Shown here in pieces: positions 1-9,319 of a DNA stretch of 64,000 nucleotides. Both the position numbers and the translations under genes were made by a program. The stretch is from Haemonchus contortus (Eukaryota; Nematoda; Chromadorea; Rhabditida; Trichostrongylidae). The notes beneath the pieces are model-generated. The model worked only from the letters and a program-made list of their open reading frames with translations, did no database searches and was not told the DNA's origin. The first letter of the stretch is position 1; each line of letters begins with the position of its first letter. The stretch covers positions 15,621,235 through 15,685,234 of the forward strand of contig LS997565.1 of assembly GCA_000469685.2 (NCBI GenBank). Reading direction: 5' to 3'.

Positions 1-91
1 GTGTAAGATCCACCGTGGAAACGGACAGGAGGGATGCAGCTACTCTTTCGAGAAACAACTTGATACTAGTAGAAAAATAACAGTAGAGAGG

Positions 92-200
92 TTTATTTGT
101 GGTGTTACGAGGCGAAATAGCTGACAAAAATCCAATGCTGAATCTCTTCTGCTGCTCATCCAGCTCAGCTGTGTTATGTTCATTTCGAGTGCATCTTCAC
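92..200 (-). other. Putative terminal exon with AATAAA signal, copy 1
   Basis: On the minus strand an acceptor (CATTTCAG, ending at 201) is followed by an open stretch that begins G-E-D-A and includes ITQLSW. AATAAA lies at 92-97. The same block recurs near 12.18, 18.47, 29.61, 39.15 and 50.13 kb, each time about 0.8-1.1 kb downstream of a secreted-peptide copy, except where an RTE separates them. It may be a last exon or 3' UTR exon of that gene. The known reading frame of the peptide ends earlier, so this is inference. Confidence 0.35.
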
Positions 201-257
201 CTGAAATGAGAACTACATATAAATCGTGATTCGATAAGATGAATGATAAGTTTTTGG

Positions 258-470
258 CATAATCGATCTTGTCCGAGGGATGCGCCCATGCATTTTACTT
301 TCAGTTAGAATCGGTGTGGCGTAATGGATGTATATGGCTTATCCAACGACTTCCGGTGGCCAGCCGATGGACAAGTCAGCGGTTTTGTCCTCGCTGACGA
401 GTCTTGTGCGAATCGTGTGGATGGAAGGCTCGGTCGGCCTGGGCATTCGAACCCGGTACCCTCTTAACTT
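258..470 (-). repeat. tRNA-derived SINE, 5'-truncated copy
   Basis: The minus strand carries the body of the SINE family seen complete at 26373-26658, including the conserved end (GGGATGCGCCC on the plus strand). A Pol III B-box-like motif GGGTTCGAATGCC lies at 444-456 on the minus strand. The A-box half is missing. Equivalent truncated copies sit at the same place in units B and probably C, so the insertion predates the unit duplication. Confidence 0.65.
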
Positions 471-913
471 TTCATTAATTACATATCTTTTGATGCCTAT
501 ACGCCGAAAACCGAGCTGACCCATTCTTTTTTGAAAATGAAGACATGAAGCGAGTATGCACTGTTGCTTCAATATTTTCTTTAACTATTGCTTGAAACAC
601 TTGACTGACACTGCCTGGGTGGGTTTACCCCGAATGGTCTACTTTTTTGCCACTTGGGATTTCACATAAGTTCAACATATTGAGGATATCATGCTCCCAA
701 TGCAACTTATAGTCCTGTCAACATATTACCCTACTACATATAACGCTCTAAGCGTGTCCATTGGTGTGTACTTGATCGGAAATTTGGACCCACTGTTATC
801 CTGTACCAGAACACTCAAACTTGGGCGAATTTGGGCAACGAAAGGAGGGTCCGGTGTAGCCGGGCAATCCGACTGGTAACTAATAGGAACTATAGAGACA
901 CTGATAGCTTCTA

Positions 914-1298
914 CTACCGCAAACAGAGGTACCTAAAACAAATAAACAAGCTACATTAAGATCATTCGTACCTGAAATTGATGATACCACGTCGACTTGG
1001 CGTCCAAGGACCAGGGGCAGGGGTCGTCGTCGGAAAGAAATTAGGGGCAGGGGTCACCGTCGGAAATTTTTTTTTTAAAGTAACGTAACGGATGTAAAGA
1101 GTCTTTTGAAACCTAAAGATAATTCCTCGCTCATTTTCGGAAGTCAGTACCTTTCGTAAGGTGCGTAGTTTTCCCCGTAAGAGGATTATAGCACGTCCCT
1201 CGCGATTCTTTTACTAACCAGATGCAATTCCCTAGTGAAAATCCCATTGAAGGTTGCATAGATGCAGCAATTATGAGTATGAAAATGAAGAATCCCAT
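914..1298 (-). pseudogene. Small secreted-peptide gene, family 1, copy A (broken)
   Basis: The start codon at 1298 directly follows an acceptor-like ATTCTAG. It begins a hydrophobic signal peptide (MGFFIFILIIAASM), followed by the family's two-cysteine core with G-T-C-Y-N-P and K-G-T-D-F. The frame is then broken. A stop follows GTDFRK, a second stop lies five codons further, and a shift occurs around a poly-A run. Beyond the breaks a Thr/Pro-rich tail is still recognisable (TTTPAPGPW). A donor at 971, a 39-bp intron and a six-codon last exon (932-914) match the intact copy at 2516-2857. A decayed copy is the best reading. The stops are seen directly; the loss of function is inference. Confidence 0.7.
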
Positions 1299-1484
1299 TC
1301 TAGAATGATTCTCGTTCATGATGAATGAAGAACCAACGTCAGTGTCAAAACGTCAAATCTCGAGCCTTCCTATGTCCTCTGATGATGAAAAGAAATATAA
1401 TAGTAGTAGGCTGGGTCCTCATTCAGCAGGTATTTATACCCAGATCTTCGACCGTTGTGACGCATTCTTCTATAATATCGAAAG

Positions 1485-1492
1485 ATTTTATA
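1485..1492 (-). promoter_or_regulatory. Family-1 core promoter motif (TATAAAAT)
   Basis: On the minus strand TATAAAAT stands 187 bp upstream of the start codon of copy A. Versions of the longer phrase TATAAAATCTGTTGAAA occur upstream of nearly every family-1 copy on either strand. A second TATA-like GTATAAATAC lies closer to the start. TATA function is inferred from position and conservation. Confidence 0.5.
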
Positions 1493-2215
1493 ACAGTAGG
1501 AGAATCCGCAATAGGCCATTTCAAATGGTCGAAATTATATTTCCAGCATGAAATTTCCCAGTCACACATAGGAAATTTATCATTCATAAACGTTGTGAAA
1601 GTCTCTGTCTAATGGAAACATTGCTATTAATGGAGAAGGAACAAATGATTGATTCGACAACGTGATTTCATTGGAATACCGAGTGGCAAATTCGATCTCA
1701 GCAGTCATATGTACTTGTTCTATGTATCTCAGCGGTTTGTTGCAATATAGTGGACAAATGACTCCAGGAGAGCTGATTGCTATGTTTTGCATAAATGCAA
1801 TTGACCACATAACCTGCCTCTACCCGGAGCCTATGCTTTCGAGAAGTTGTCCTGCTCTGGTACTCTATTCACTGAGCGGAACTTAGTTTTCGGAATTTAA
1901 AGAACCAATTTCGAGTTCAGATGGATTATTTTCGTACTTCCGAAAAAGGATTAGCATGTGACTCCATTATGAGAAGGAAACATCAGGCAAGGCAAAAGGT
2001 CACATCATCTGCTGAGGGAACTATCGTTCTTCCTTCCTGTTGCAGAAGACAACTTCGAGAGACACGGCTATTCTTGGTAAAAGGCGAAAGCGCAGCGCTT
2101 CAAAAGCGACTGAACAATGTTAAGTGTTGCTGAACTCCATATGACTCCCTTCATACAATGGAATTGATTTTATTCTTCTTGGGAGTACTAATCTATACTT
2201 TACAACACTCTATAG

Positions 2216-2300
2216 CTCTTAGAGCCTACGGGTACAATGCTCTAACATAGCAGTGGTTATAAATTTCCGGCCAAACACAGACACCCGTAGGCTCTAAGAG
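2216..2300. repeat. Short inverted-repeat element, 18-bp perfect arms
   Basis: CTCTTAGAGCCTACGGGT at 2216-2233 is the exact reverse complement of 2283-2300. The 49 bp between contain a phrase (AAATTTCCGGCCAAA) resembling the GT-rich repeat just downstream. It looks like a miniature inverted-repeat insertion. No transposase is present. Confidence 0.6.
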
Positions 2301-2515
2301 TATGGATTGGGTACTGGGTATGAATTTCCGACCAAATACACTCTATGTGCGTATTTGGCCGGTATTTTATGTCCATTGTTATCCTGTACCAGAGCGTTCA
2401 AACTTGGAGAGTGGGCGACAGGCGAACTTTACACGAAAAGGAGGAGAGCTCGGCAGTCCGACTGGATACCAAAAGAAACTATAACAATACCGATAGCTCT
2501 CTACTAGACCCCATA

Positions 2516-2857
2516 TTACCACGAAAAAGATGGCTAAAACGGATAATCAAGTTTCATTTAGATTATTCTTACCTCAAAACGATAAGATGTGGAACAGGCG
2601 TCCAAGTGGGAGGGCCCCAAATAGAACCTGGTGTAGCTAAAAAACTCCTTCAAAACTTCGAGAAGATTCCTTGCTTGTCCCCAAAAGTCAGTACCTTTCC
2701 CATAGTACACAGTTTTTCCGGTAAAAGCGTTGTAGCACATTCCTCCTGTTTCTTTTGACCCGATGCACCACCCGGTCTCTGGTCCGAGGTCCAACGGTCT
2801 AGGTATGTGGCAGTGCACTGATGCAGCAACTATGAGTATGAAGATGAAGAATTTCAT
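2516..2857 (-). CDS. Small secreted-peptide gene, family 1, copy A' (intact)
   Basis: This is the best-preserved family member, 100 residues in two exons. Exon 1 runs 2857 to 2573 (95 codons) and exon 2 runs 2533 to 2516 (P-S-F-S-W then stop). They are separated by a 39-bp intron with a GTAAG donor and a TTTTAG acceptor. The start at 2857 was chosen because TTTCAG ends one base before it, as at a spliced-leader acceptor, and because a signal peptide begins there (MKFFIFILIVAASVHC). The frame is also open upstream to 2968. The mature part would have cysteines at about 31, 41 and 88, a CYNAFTGKTV segment and the family motif GTDFWGQARNLL. I do not recognise the family. Secretion is inferred from the signal peptide; function is unknown. 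Confidence 0.65.
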
Positions 2858-2974
2858 TCTGAAATGATGCTGTCTCATAATAAATGAAGAACCAACGTCA
2901 GTCAAAAAAGCCAAGCTCACTAATATCCCTTGATGATAAAGAGAAAGATGAATACAGGCCTCCTCCAACAGGTG

Positions 2975-3037
2975 CTATAAATACCTAAGCCTTTAACGGT
3001 TGTGACGCATTTTTCCATAATTTCAACAGATTTTATA
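2975..3037 (-). promoter_or_regulatory. Promoter of copy A'
   Basis: Two TATA-type motifs stand upstream of the gene on the minus strand: TATTTATAG at 2975-2983 and TATAAAATCTGTTGAAA ending at 3037. The second is the motif shared by the family. With the TTTCAG next to the ATG, the interval would be an outron of roughly 100-150 nt removed by trans-splicing. That is inferred from sequence alone. Confidence 0.5.
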
Positions 3038-3299
3038 CCTCTAGGAAAATCCCTTATAGGCCATTCAAGACGCTCGATAAAATTATGCCAGCGTGAAAAG
3101 TTCCATTTTCCTACATATAAAAACGTATCCTCCATAAACATTGTGAAAATTTCTGCTCAACAAAAACGTTGCTATCAATGGAGAAGAGAAAATAATTTAA
3201 ATTACAAAGTGATTTCACTAGAATGCCGTGTGGCAGGTTGTATCGTATCAATTTGTTGCAATCCGATTGACTTCGTTCATTCAGACTTCAGAAGAGCTG

Positions 3300-3807
3300 A
3301 TTGTATGTATTACCCAGTCGGTTCGGCCGGCTAACGCCTGGCTTCCCTCTTTCTTTAACAAAGTTGTAGCGATCGGGTAACTGTCCACTACTTTTTCGAA
3401 ACAAATAATAGTTTCCTGTTCACGAAATTTGACACAGGACCAATAGGGCAGTGCAAATGCGATTTAGTGAAAGTCGGTGCCTACGCATCTGATTAGAAGT
3501 GCCGATCTTCTGCTCTCTTTCTTAGAAAGAAATACCCATCGATAGTTCAACTGTTAGACAACCAAGGATGAAGCTGTGAAGAATTCTGAGTGATGATAGC
3601 ACCACTATTCACTATTATTATTCATTTCTTTATCAATGGACCCTTTTCCCTACGGAAATATCATTAGATGGGAATTCCAGATTACCGGCGGTAGATTAGG
3701 TTTTGTTGCAAATAATATCGAACAAAGAGGATACATCATTGAGCCACAAACCTTGCAGGATACATCATTGAGCCACAAACCTAGCTGGGTATCGGTCGTA
3801 ATCTCAT
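3300..3807. repeat. Repeat R copy 1, left part
   Basis: This is the left part of a repeat whose right part lies at 6323-6960, beyond the nested mariners. It matches 54290-54518 plus 56089-56340 in the same orientation, and 57340-57560 in reverse. Shared phrases include ATATCATTAGATGGGAATTC. A 33-bp tandem duplication (GGATACATCATTGAGCCACA repeated) lies at about 3729-3780. No coding capacity was recognised. Confidence 0.65.
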
Positions 3808-3859
3808 ATTAGGTTGTTCGGAAAGGAATGTGCGTTTGAGCTTAAAAAATTTTTTATTA

Positions 3860-5114
3860 ATGGGTTGTCCAAAAAACCTTGCGACACTTGGAATTTGAGG
3901 ATCGCTAGCTATTCGAAAGCGAATAGCGCCCAATTCTTATCTACGGTAAGGTAGACCACACCTAGCTTGTATTGCGAAACATTATAAAAAAGCTTCTTCT
4001 CTCACGGAAAAACAATTATGGATCCTACGAATCCGAGTATCCCTCGACCCATCGTGTATTATGAATTCTTACAAGGACATTCTGCAAGAGAAGCAGCTAA
4101 TAACACCTGCGCTGCATTCAACAAAGATGTGGTACACCATTCCACTGTCAGTCGTTGGTATCACCGCTTCGAGTCCGGAGATATTTCTATCGAACGACAG
4201 GAACGTCCTGGACCTCCATCAACTCTTCATGATGATGATTTGCGAAGCGCTTTGACCTCGAAGCCGAACATAACCACTCGGGAATTAGCAACGACACTCG
4301 GGTGCAGCAAATCAATCGTCAGCAATCGTCTTGCCTCTCTTGGCTTCCGCAGGATTCTTTCGACATGGGTGCCTCACGAACTTCGCGAATCGGACCGGGC
4401 TTGTCGTTTTAGCATTGCCGAGTCATTGCTTCTTTGTCCGCACAGGAAGGGTTTGTTGAATGGGATGGTGACAGGAGACGAAAGCTGGGTGCTGTATATA
4501 AATGATACCCGCAAGAGAGCGTGGTTGCCAAAGGGCGAACTGCCACCGAAGCACTCGAAACGTGGTTTGCAACATAAGAAGATTCTCCTATGTTGTTGAT
4601 GGAATTGTGATGGGATGCTCTACTACGAATTCCTGGAAAGTGGCACTACTGTGACGGTGACGACGTACTCTAACCAGCTACAGAAGGTAGCCGATCCAAT
4701 CCCTCACAAGTATCCAAAACGGCTGGAAACCTATCTCCTGCACGACAACGCTCGCCCCCACGTAGCAACGATGACGCGTCAAAAAATTCAGGAGCTAGGT
4801 TGGGAAGTACTACCTCATTCACCGTACTCTCCTGATCTAGCCCCTTCCGACTATCACTTGTTCCGAGCCTTGAAGCGGCACCTACGAGAAAAGAATTTCG
4901 ATAATCAGGAGCAACACAAAATGGAGGTGGGCAACTTCTCCAGCACGCAATCCGCTGATTTCTGGATAAGTGGGATCGACAAACTGCCAGTGAAATGGAT
5001 GAAGGTGATCGGTAATAACGGCGACAATATCACTGATTGAACTTATCTTTTATTGTATAAAAAACTATGTAAAATTTGTGCTGTTAGTGTCGCATTCTTT
5101 TCTGGACAACCCAA
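3860..5114 (+). mobile_element. Mariner element (inner), copy 1 of a 1255-bp family
   Basis: The left end reads TGGGTTGTCCAAAAAACCTT (from 3861) and the right end, in reverse complement, TTGGGTTGTCCAGAAAAGAA. TA target duplications lie at 3858-3859 and 5115-5116. The element is exactly as long as the copy at 37056-38310 and very similar to it by eye. It lies near the 3' end of the outer mariner. Confidence 0.9.
4018..5040 (+). pseudogene. Mariner transposase, one in-frame stop
   Basis: A 341-codon frame that is complete except for TGA at 4597-4599, where the sister copy has TGG (Trp in LLCCWWNCDG). It has the mariner layout: an N-terminal helix-turn-helix with the HSTVSRWYHRF stretch, a WVPHEL motif near residue 117, and catalytic aspartates at about 154 (TGDESW), 243 (LLHDNARPH) and 278 (SPDLAPSDYHLF). 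The 34 residues between the last two give the DD34D signature. The single nonsense change suggests recent loss. The sister copy has different lesions. Confidence 0.85.
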
Positions 5115-5134
5115 TATAAAAAAACTGAACAAGA

Positions 5135-6170
5135 TCAATTGAAACGATATTCTCCATTACTATCAGTGACTTGTTGCCAGCGTTTACGCAAAGAATAGAT
5201 TCTTCCCCTAAAGAACTCGGCAGGATGCGACTCAAAGTAGTTGGACGCCCTGAGTTGAACTTCTTCGCGGTTTTTGAACTTTCTGTCGACCAAGGAGTGT
5301 CGCATCGACCGGAACAGGTGGTAGTCGGATGGTGCCAGATCTAGGCTGTAAAGGAGATGAGGCAGTGCTCCCCAGCCCCTATTCCTCAAATTTTTCCAAG
5401 GTGGTTTTCGCGACATGTGGACGAGCGTTGTCGTGGAGGAATTTTGTCGACGTCGTTTCAACACCTTGACGACGCAGTGCTCAATCCACGCGGCTCAATT
5501 GCTCTTTGTAAATGTCTGCCATAAAATCCGAATCTAGGACTTTACAGTATGTACACTGAACCGCGCTCCACCAAACACAGAGCATCACCTTTTTGCCGAG
5601 TACACCCGGTTTCGGAGTGAGTTTTGGAGTGTCACCAGCATTTATTCACTGTCGGTTTCGTGTTGTGTTGTCGGAACAGATCCGTTTTTTATCTGATGCA
5701 ACAATAGAGTTGAAAAAAAAACCACTGTATTCGGAGCGACGAAGAAGAATTCATGTAATCGTCGCCCGTGTTGCCCTGTTGGCGTCTCTCAGCTGATGCG
5801 CTACCCATTTTCCGCACCTGTTCGTCTTGCCAATCGCCAGCAAATGCTCATGGATGGTAGAGTTTGAGCAGTCAAAATGTACTGTCAGTTCTCGAGTGTT
5901 TTGGTGTGTATCCGAATTAATCACGGTCTTCAACCCTTGGTTATTGACGAATTAAGGCCGCCTTCCATGTTCTTCGTCCTCCAAGCTTTCATTACCGTTT
6001 TGGAGACCCTTGTACCATTTTCGACACTGGCTTTCTGACAGGGCTTTTTCACCGTATACTTCAGATATGGCACGATGAAATTCAGTAGCCGATTTTCCTT
6101 GCTTGAAGTCGTACCACATGCAAGCTCGCAAAAGCACTTTTTGGTCAAGCATCTCCTGAACTTTTTTCTT
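5135..6170 (-). pseudogene. Mariner transposase of the outer element (decayed)
   Basis: Fragments in several minus-strand frames line up in mariner transposase order. From about 6170 to 5952 lies the N-terminal helix-turn-helix region (CMWYDFKQGKSATE). From 5933 to 5751 lies the second DNA-binding part (STIHEHLLAIGK). Near 5580 comes KKVMLCVWW, near 5430 the second catalytic aspartate in LHDNARPHVA, and from 5464 to 5135 the third in LDLAPSDYHLFRSM. Stops and frameshifts separate them, so no active protein is expected. DD34D chemistry is established for the family. Confidence 0.8.
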
Positions 6171-6322
6171 CAGAAAAAGACAAAGTAGACAGGAACAGAA
6201 GTATATCAAAAGATGCGCAATAAAAAACTCTTCCTGAGTGGCAAAATGTTTCAAAAAATCTTCTTTAGTAGGAGAGAAATAAATGGACAAAGTTAGCTCG
6301 CATTCCTTTCCGAACAAACTAA

Positions 6323-6960
6323 TAGTAAGAAATGAACAAAGTTCTAATCTGCCTATCGTATTGCCCTATCGGTTCCCTATCAGTGCACTTACCACTCACT
6401 TTTGTCACCCTGCTCTAGCATTCCGTCTTATCGGATGATACTGATCGGTCAAAGCTGCATTGAAAAGCTGCAAAAAAAGATGTTGGATATTGATCGGCAC
6501 TGGCCTCTCTCAGATCCCTTATCTTCTCTTATCAATTATTTTTTTAATTATTTTCAGTTCCTACCACCGAAAACCTACGATCCCGTCATATCCTACATCA
6601 CTTACTAAAATACTGAGGTTCCACTGTTAATACGCAAACGTAATCCTATAACATTTTCATCGCTCTAAGTCCTCGTAAACTGGGGTTATGAATTTGCTGC
6701 CCAAAAGTTCTATCGCGCACGCCCTACCCCATGCGAACGGATTCCAGTCCTGCCTCCCGCCAAACGTGTTCCCATCCTGCCCCCCCCCCCCTCCCCCGTC
6801 TCCTACCAAGTGTGAACGCTCCAGGTCCACGAGGACAGGAGTTATGAGTTTCGGTCAGACACACACACCGACATACACACAAACGCAAACACACCGACAA
6901 ACCAAAAGACACACTGAGCGAATTATATCTGATGGGATACTTGCAACTGGCCTCATAACC
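6323..6960. repeat. Repeat R copy 1, right part
   Basis: This continues repeat R beyond the outer mariner. It matches the reverse complement of 56735-57335, including the phrases CGTCATATCCTACATCACTT and AGTTCTATCGCGCAC, and it matches 56500-56720 in the same orientation. It includes a run of 12 C near 6781 and an (ACAC)-rich stretch at about 6859-6900. The terminal phrase is GAATTATAT near 6920. No gene was recognised; the ORF here is low-complexity. Confidence 0.6.
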
Positions 6961-7106
6961 TGCCTTCATTTTAATCCAGGGCTTTCTAACTGTCTTCCTC
7001 GAGTGCAAATACTTTCTGGGCGAAGAATGCATGATGTTGAGAATGCATCTTTCACTGCAAGAAAGGGAATTATAAGGGGCATCTGGTTAACTTCAGCCTT
7101 TGCGCC

Positions 7107-7600
7107 TTGGGATGAGTGACACCTCCAGCATGTACACTGACGCACGACTGCGCATATTACCGCAAGCTGTGCAGTTCCGTCGGAATTGTCACGAGCGAGC
7201 TACCACACCTCAGGAGCGTAGTGTGACTCAAACTTCTCACGTAAAAACTGCGCTTCATCTCGAAGCAGTTCCCAGAGGCATCCCTGGGAAGGAAGGACAT
7301 CAATTCCAGTCCAGCACCGAGTCTGTCATCAGTCAGTTTGTACCTTGGGATCAGTAGCACGTTCATCATGTATACTGAAACTTAGCGAGCGGCTGCGCAG
7401 CTTACTTCGAGATGACGAACTGTACAATTTCGTCGAAATTATCACTGGAGATACTGCTACCCCTCAGGAGCGCATTATGAGCTACACTTCTCACGTAAAG
7501 GCTATGCTGCATTCCGGAGCAGCTCCCAGTGGCACCTCTTGCAGGAATGGACATCACCCAAACCTGGCAACGGGACTGTCTAAAGGCATCGCGCTCTCTC
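7107..7600. repeat. Tandem duplication, about 240 bp per unit
   Basis: Two diverged head-to-tail copies start near 7107 and 7346. Both contain CCTCAGGAGCG, CTTCTCACGTAAA and a GAGCAG-C-CCCAG segment in the same order. A short related phrase (GATCAGTAGCACCTTCAGCA) recurs near 14100. No reading frame is conserved between the copies. Confidence 0.55.
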
Positions 7601-7680
7601 CAAACCTCCTGCACATCGCTATCGTCAAATGTCATTCCAGGAACACGAAGCGATGGGTAATTATTCGACCTCTTTAACTA

Positions 7681-8211
7681 TTAGGTTGTAACATAAGTTC
7701 GTAGAGTTTTTCACAAAGATTTCTCTGAACAAAAAGCAATAATTGCAATAATAAATTATTAAATAAGTTATTATAATAACCAGCCAATACACGAATTGTT
7801 TGGCGACCATCTTCCTTCAATAGTGCCTTCAGACGCTCTTGGTCGTATACTGCAGGTCGTCTGCTTCGAAGCGTGCCCTCAAGTTCAAAGTCGCCTATTT
7901 CAAGCTTTGCGATCCATTTTTGTGCAGTAGACACGCCTATGTAAGGCACCTTCCCTGTACACACTATATATCTCCCGAGCTCTTCCGGCAAGAAAAGCAG
8001 ATGTCGAAAATGCTGATTTTTTCCTCCTAGACATTCCATTTCTGAGCCAGAAAAAAGACGAACAATTAAACTCCCCAAAAAAACAGATAAAACAGTTTTG
8101 TAGAGGAGAAAGAGCTCTTTCGAATGAATGTATACACTTTGCTGAAAAACAAAACAAGTCGTTGCAAAATAACTCTAACGCAAAACTCTACGAACTTATG
8201 TTACAACCCAA
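7681..8211 (-). mobile_element. Deleted mariner element
   Basis: Terminal inverted repeats TTAGGTTGTAACATAAGTTC (left) and TTGGGTTGTAACATAAGTTC (reverse complement of the right end) enclose 531 bp. TA lies on both sides (7679-7680 and 8212-8213). Only a short N-terminal transposase remnant remains, so this is an internal-deletion derivative that could be moved only in trans. Confidence 0.85.
7782..7937 (-). pseudogene. Mariner transposase N-terminal fragment
   Basis: About 52 residues match the mariner DNA-binding region. The fragment begins GVSTAQKWIAKLEIGDFELE, passes an RSRRP motif and reaches TIRVLA. This corresponds to the W-x-x-x-F-x-x-G-D-F and R-S-G-R-P pattern of the family. The catalytic domain is absent within the 531-bp element. 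Confidence 0.7.
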
Positions 8212-9319
8212 TAATTACTTAGTTGACGATTAATTGTCACTATGCTTTCTCGTGTTGGCCTATCCTTTTCACTTTCGTCTTTGATAAGTTTCGTCCACTT
8301 CGTCATGGAAATGTGTTGAATGAGGATGGCCCTCTTTATTTTCCTGTGCGCACTCCAAGCAATCGAGCTGTTCTATAGACGTATATTTCGGGTGTGTGAG
8401 CTGACGTGGGTACTTCGTGAATGTGTGCTATGTGGCTGTGCAAAATGAGCGTTATCCGAAACAGTCAAGTTGAACATGCAGGAAATAAACCAAGTTATTG
8501 CGTAAACATCACTCCAGCGCTGAAGACAGATAAGCGAATATTCTGCATCAATCCGCATTTCACATGAGCACGTCTGTCAAAATGTCATTCGGTAATTGAT
8601 CAACGAAGTTTATATGTTCAAGACAATCTTTCTTTCAACCGCTTGACTTTCTTTTTCTCGCTAGCTTTTTAAGAAAAGCTCTAGTTACTAGGCTTCAGTA
8701 GCTAGAGCTTCTCTCTAGTTACTATATCGCCATTAGGTGTTGTTTGAAAGGAAAGCTCTCTACTTTCCTTTCAAGCAACACCTAATGACGATTTAGTAAC
8801 TATGTAGTGACATCATTGTTACGCAGGGATAGCCGAATAGCCGAGCGTAGGCTCACGTCTGCACTTGGAGAGAGCGCGAGTGTGATCTCTGCCGAGGCAA
8901 CTCCATGCCTTGCAAAAATTGCAAAAATGGTATCGGTACCAGCGTCAGGCCCAGGAAAACAGGCTGGCTGGTGGAGAATCCTAGTCACAACAATAGTATC
9001 CGAAGTCCCAAAAACATCAGTGATAAAATTGGGTCGTCACCGCGTACAGCCCCCCTCCAGCTTAAGATGAGAGAGCAGCGTCTGCGATGCTACGCATCTA
9101 AGAAGACCACTGAGCCATCCGATAAGGGAGGAAATGGAGTTTGAAGCTAAAGGAAAAGCTCCAGAGAAGAGGTGGTCAAGAAGGGCCTCGCCGAAGTTAA
9201 AGTAACGGCAGAAGATGCAGTACGTTGGAGGAAGTGGAGACCACTGTCCCAAACGCCCTTTTTAACACTTAGTGACGATTCAGTAGCTCTACATAGACGA
9301 AATTGCTGAAGAGATCACT
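8212..9319. other. No gene recognised
   Basis: Apart from the hairpin at 8731-8787 I see no supported gene. ORFs at 8807-9070 (+), 8905-9144 (+) and 9037-9252 (-) overlap one another, lack recognisable motifs and are of chance length. Confidence 0.4.
8731..8787. repeat. Hairpin, 25-bp arms
   Basis: CATTAGGTGTTGTTTGAAAG and onward (8731-8755) pairs with 8763-8787 with one mismatch and a 7-base loop. Related phrases (TAGTTACTA, CAGTAGCT) occur on either side, up to about 9290. This suggests the edge of a larger decayed inverted-repeat element. Confidence 0.55.

Larger units (their letters stand above)
1..1890. repeat. Segmental unit A (peptide-gene unit)
   Basis: This stretch recurs with the same order of parts near 11.7-14.0 kb and 18.0-23.0 kb. 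The parts are a terminal-exon-like block with an AATAAA on the minus strand, a truncated SINE, a GT-rich stretch with the phrase AAACTTGGGC, a minus-strand secreted-peptide copy and its promoter. A partial copy lies at about 2300-3330. Bases 1300-1890 upstream of the peptide copy contain no separate recognised gene; they match the upstream regions of the other copies. The similarity was judged by eye, so exact ends are approximate. Confidence 0.7.
2300..3330. repeat. Segmental unit A', partial
   Basis: This repeats the right-hand part of unit A: the GT-type phrase with AAACTTGG, the minus-strand peptide gene and its upstream region. The terminal-exon block and SINE are absent on its left; the short inverted repeat at 2216-2300 lies there instead. 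Ends were judged by eye. Confidence 0.6.
3809..6322 (-). mobile_element. Mariner element (outer), interrupted by a second mariner
   Basis: Terminal inverted repeats begin TTAGGTTGTTCGGAAAGGAA at 3809 and, in reverse complement, TTAGTTTGTTCGGAAAGGAA ending at 6322. TA dinucleotides flank both ends (3807-3808 and 6323-6324), the usual mariner target duplication. The minus strand carries a decayed mariner transposase. A 1255-bp mariner sits inside at 3860-5114. Repeat R copy 3 at about 57.3 kb shows the uninterrupted target, giving an internal empty-site comparison. Confidence 0.85.

Noticed and set aside
6688..7119. A 143-codon plus-strand ORF and its 102-codon antisense
   Set aside because: Both are driven by low-complexity C-rich and AC-rich sequence inside repeat R.
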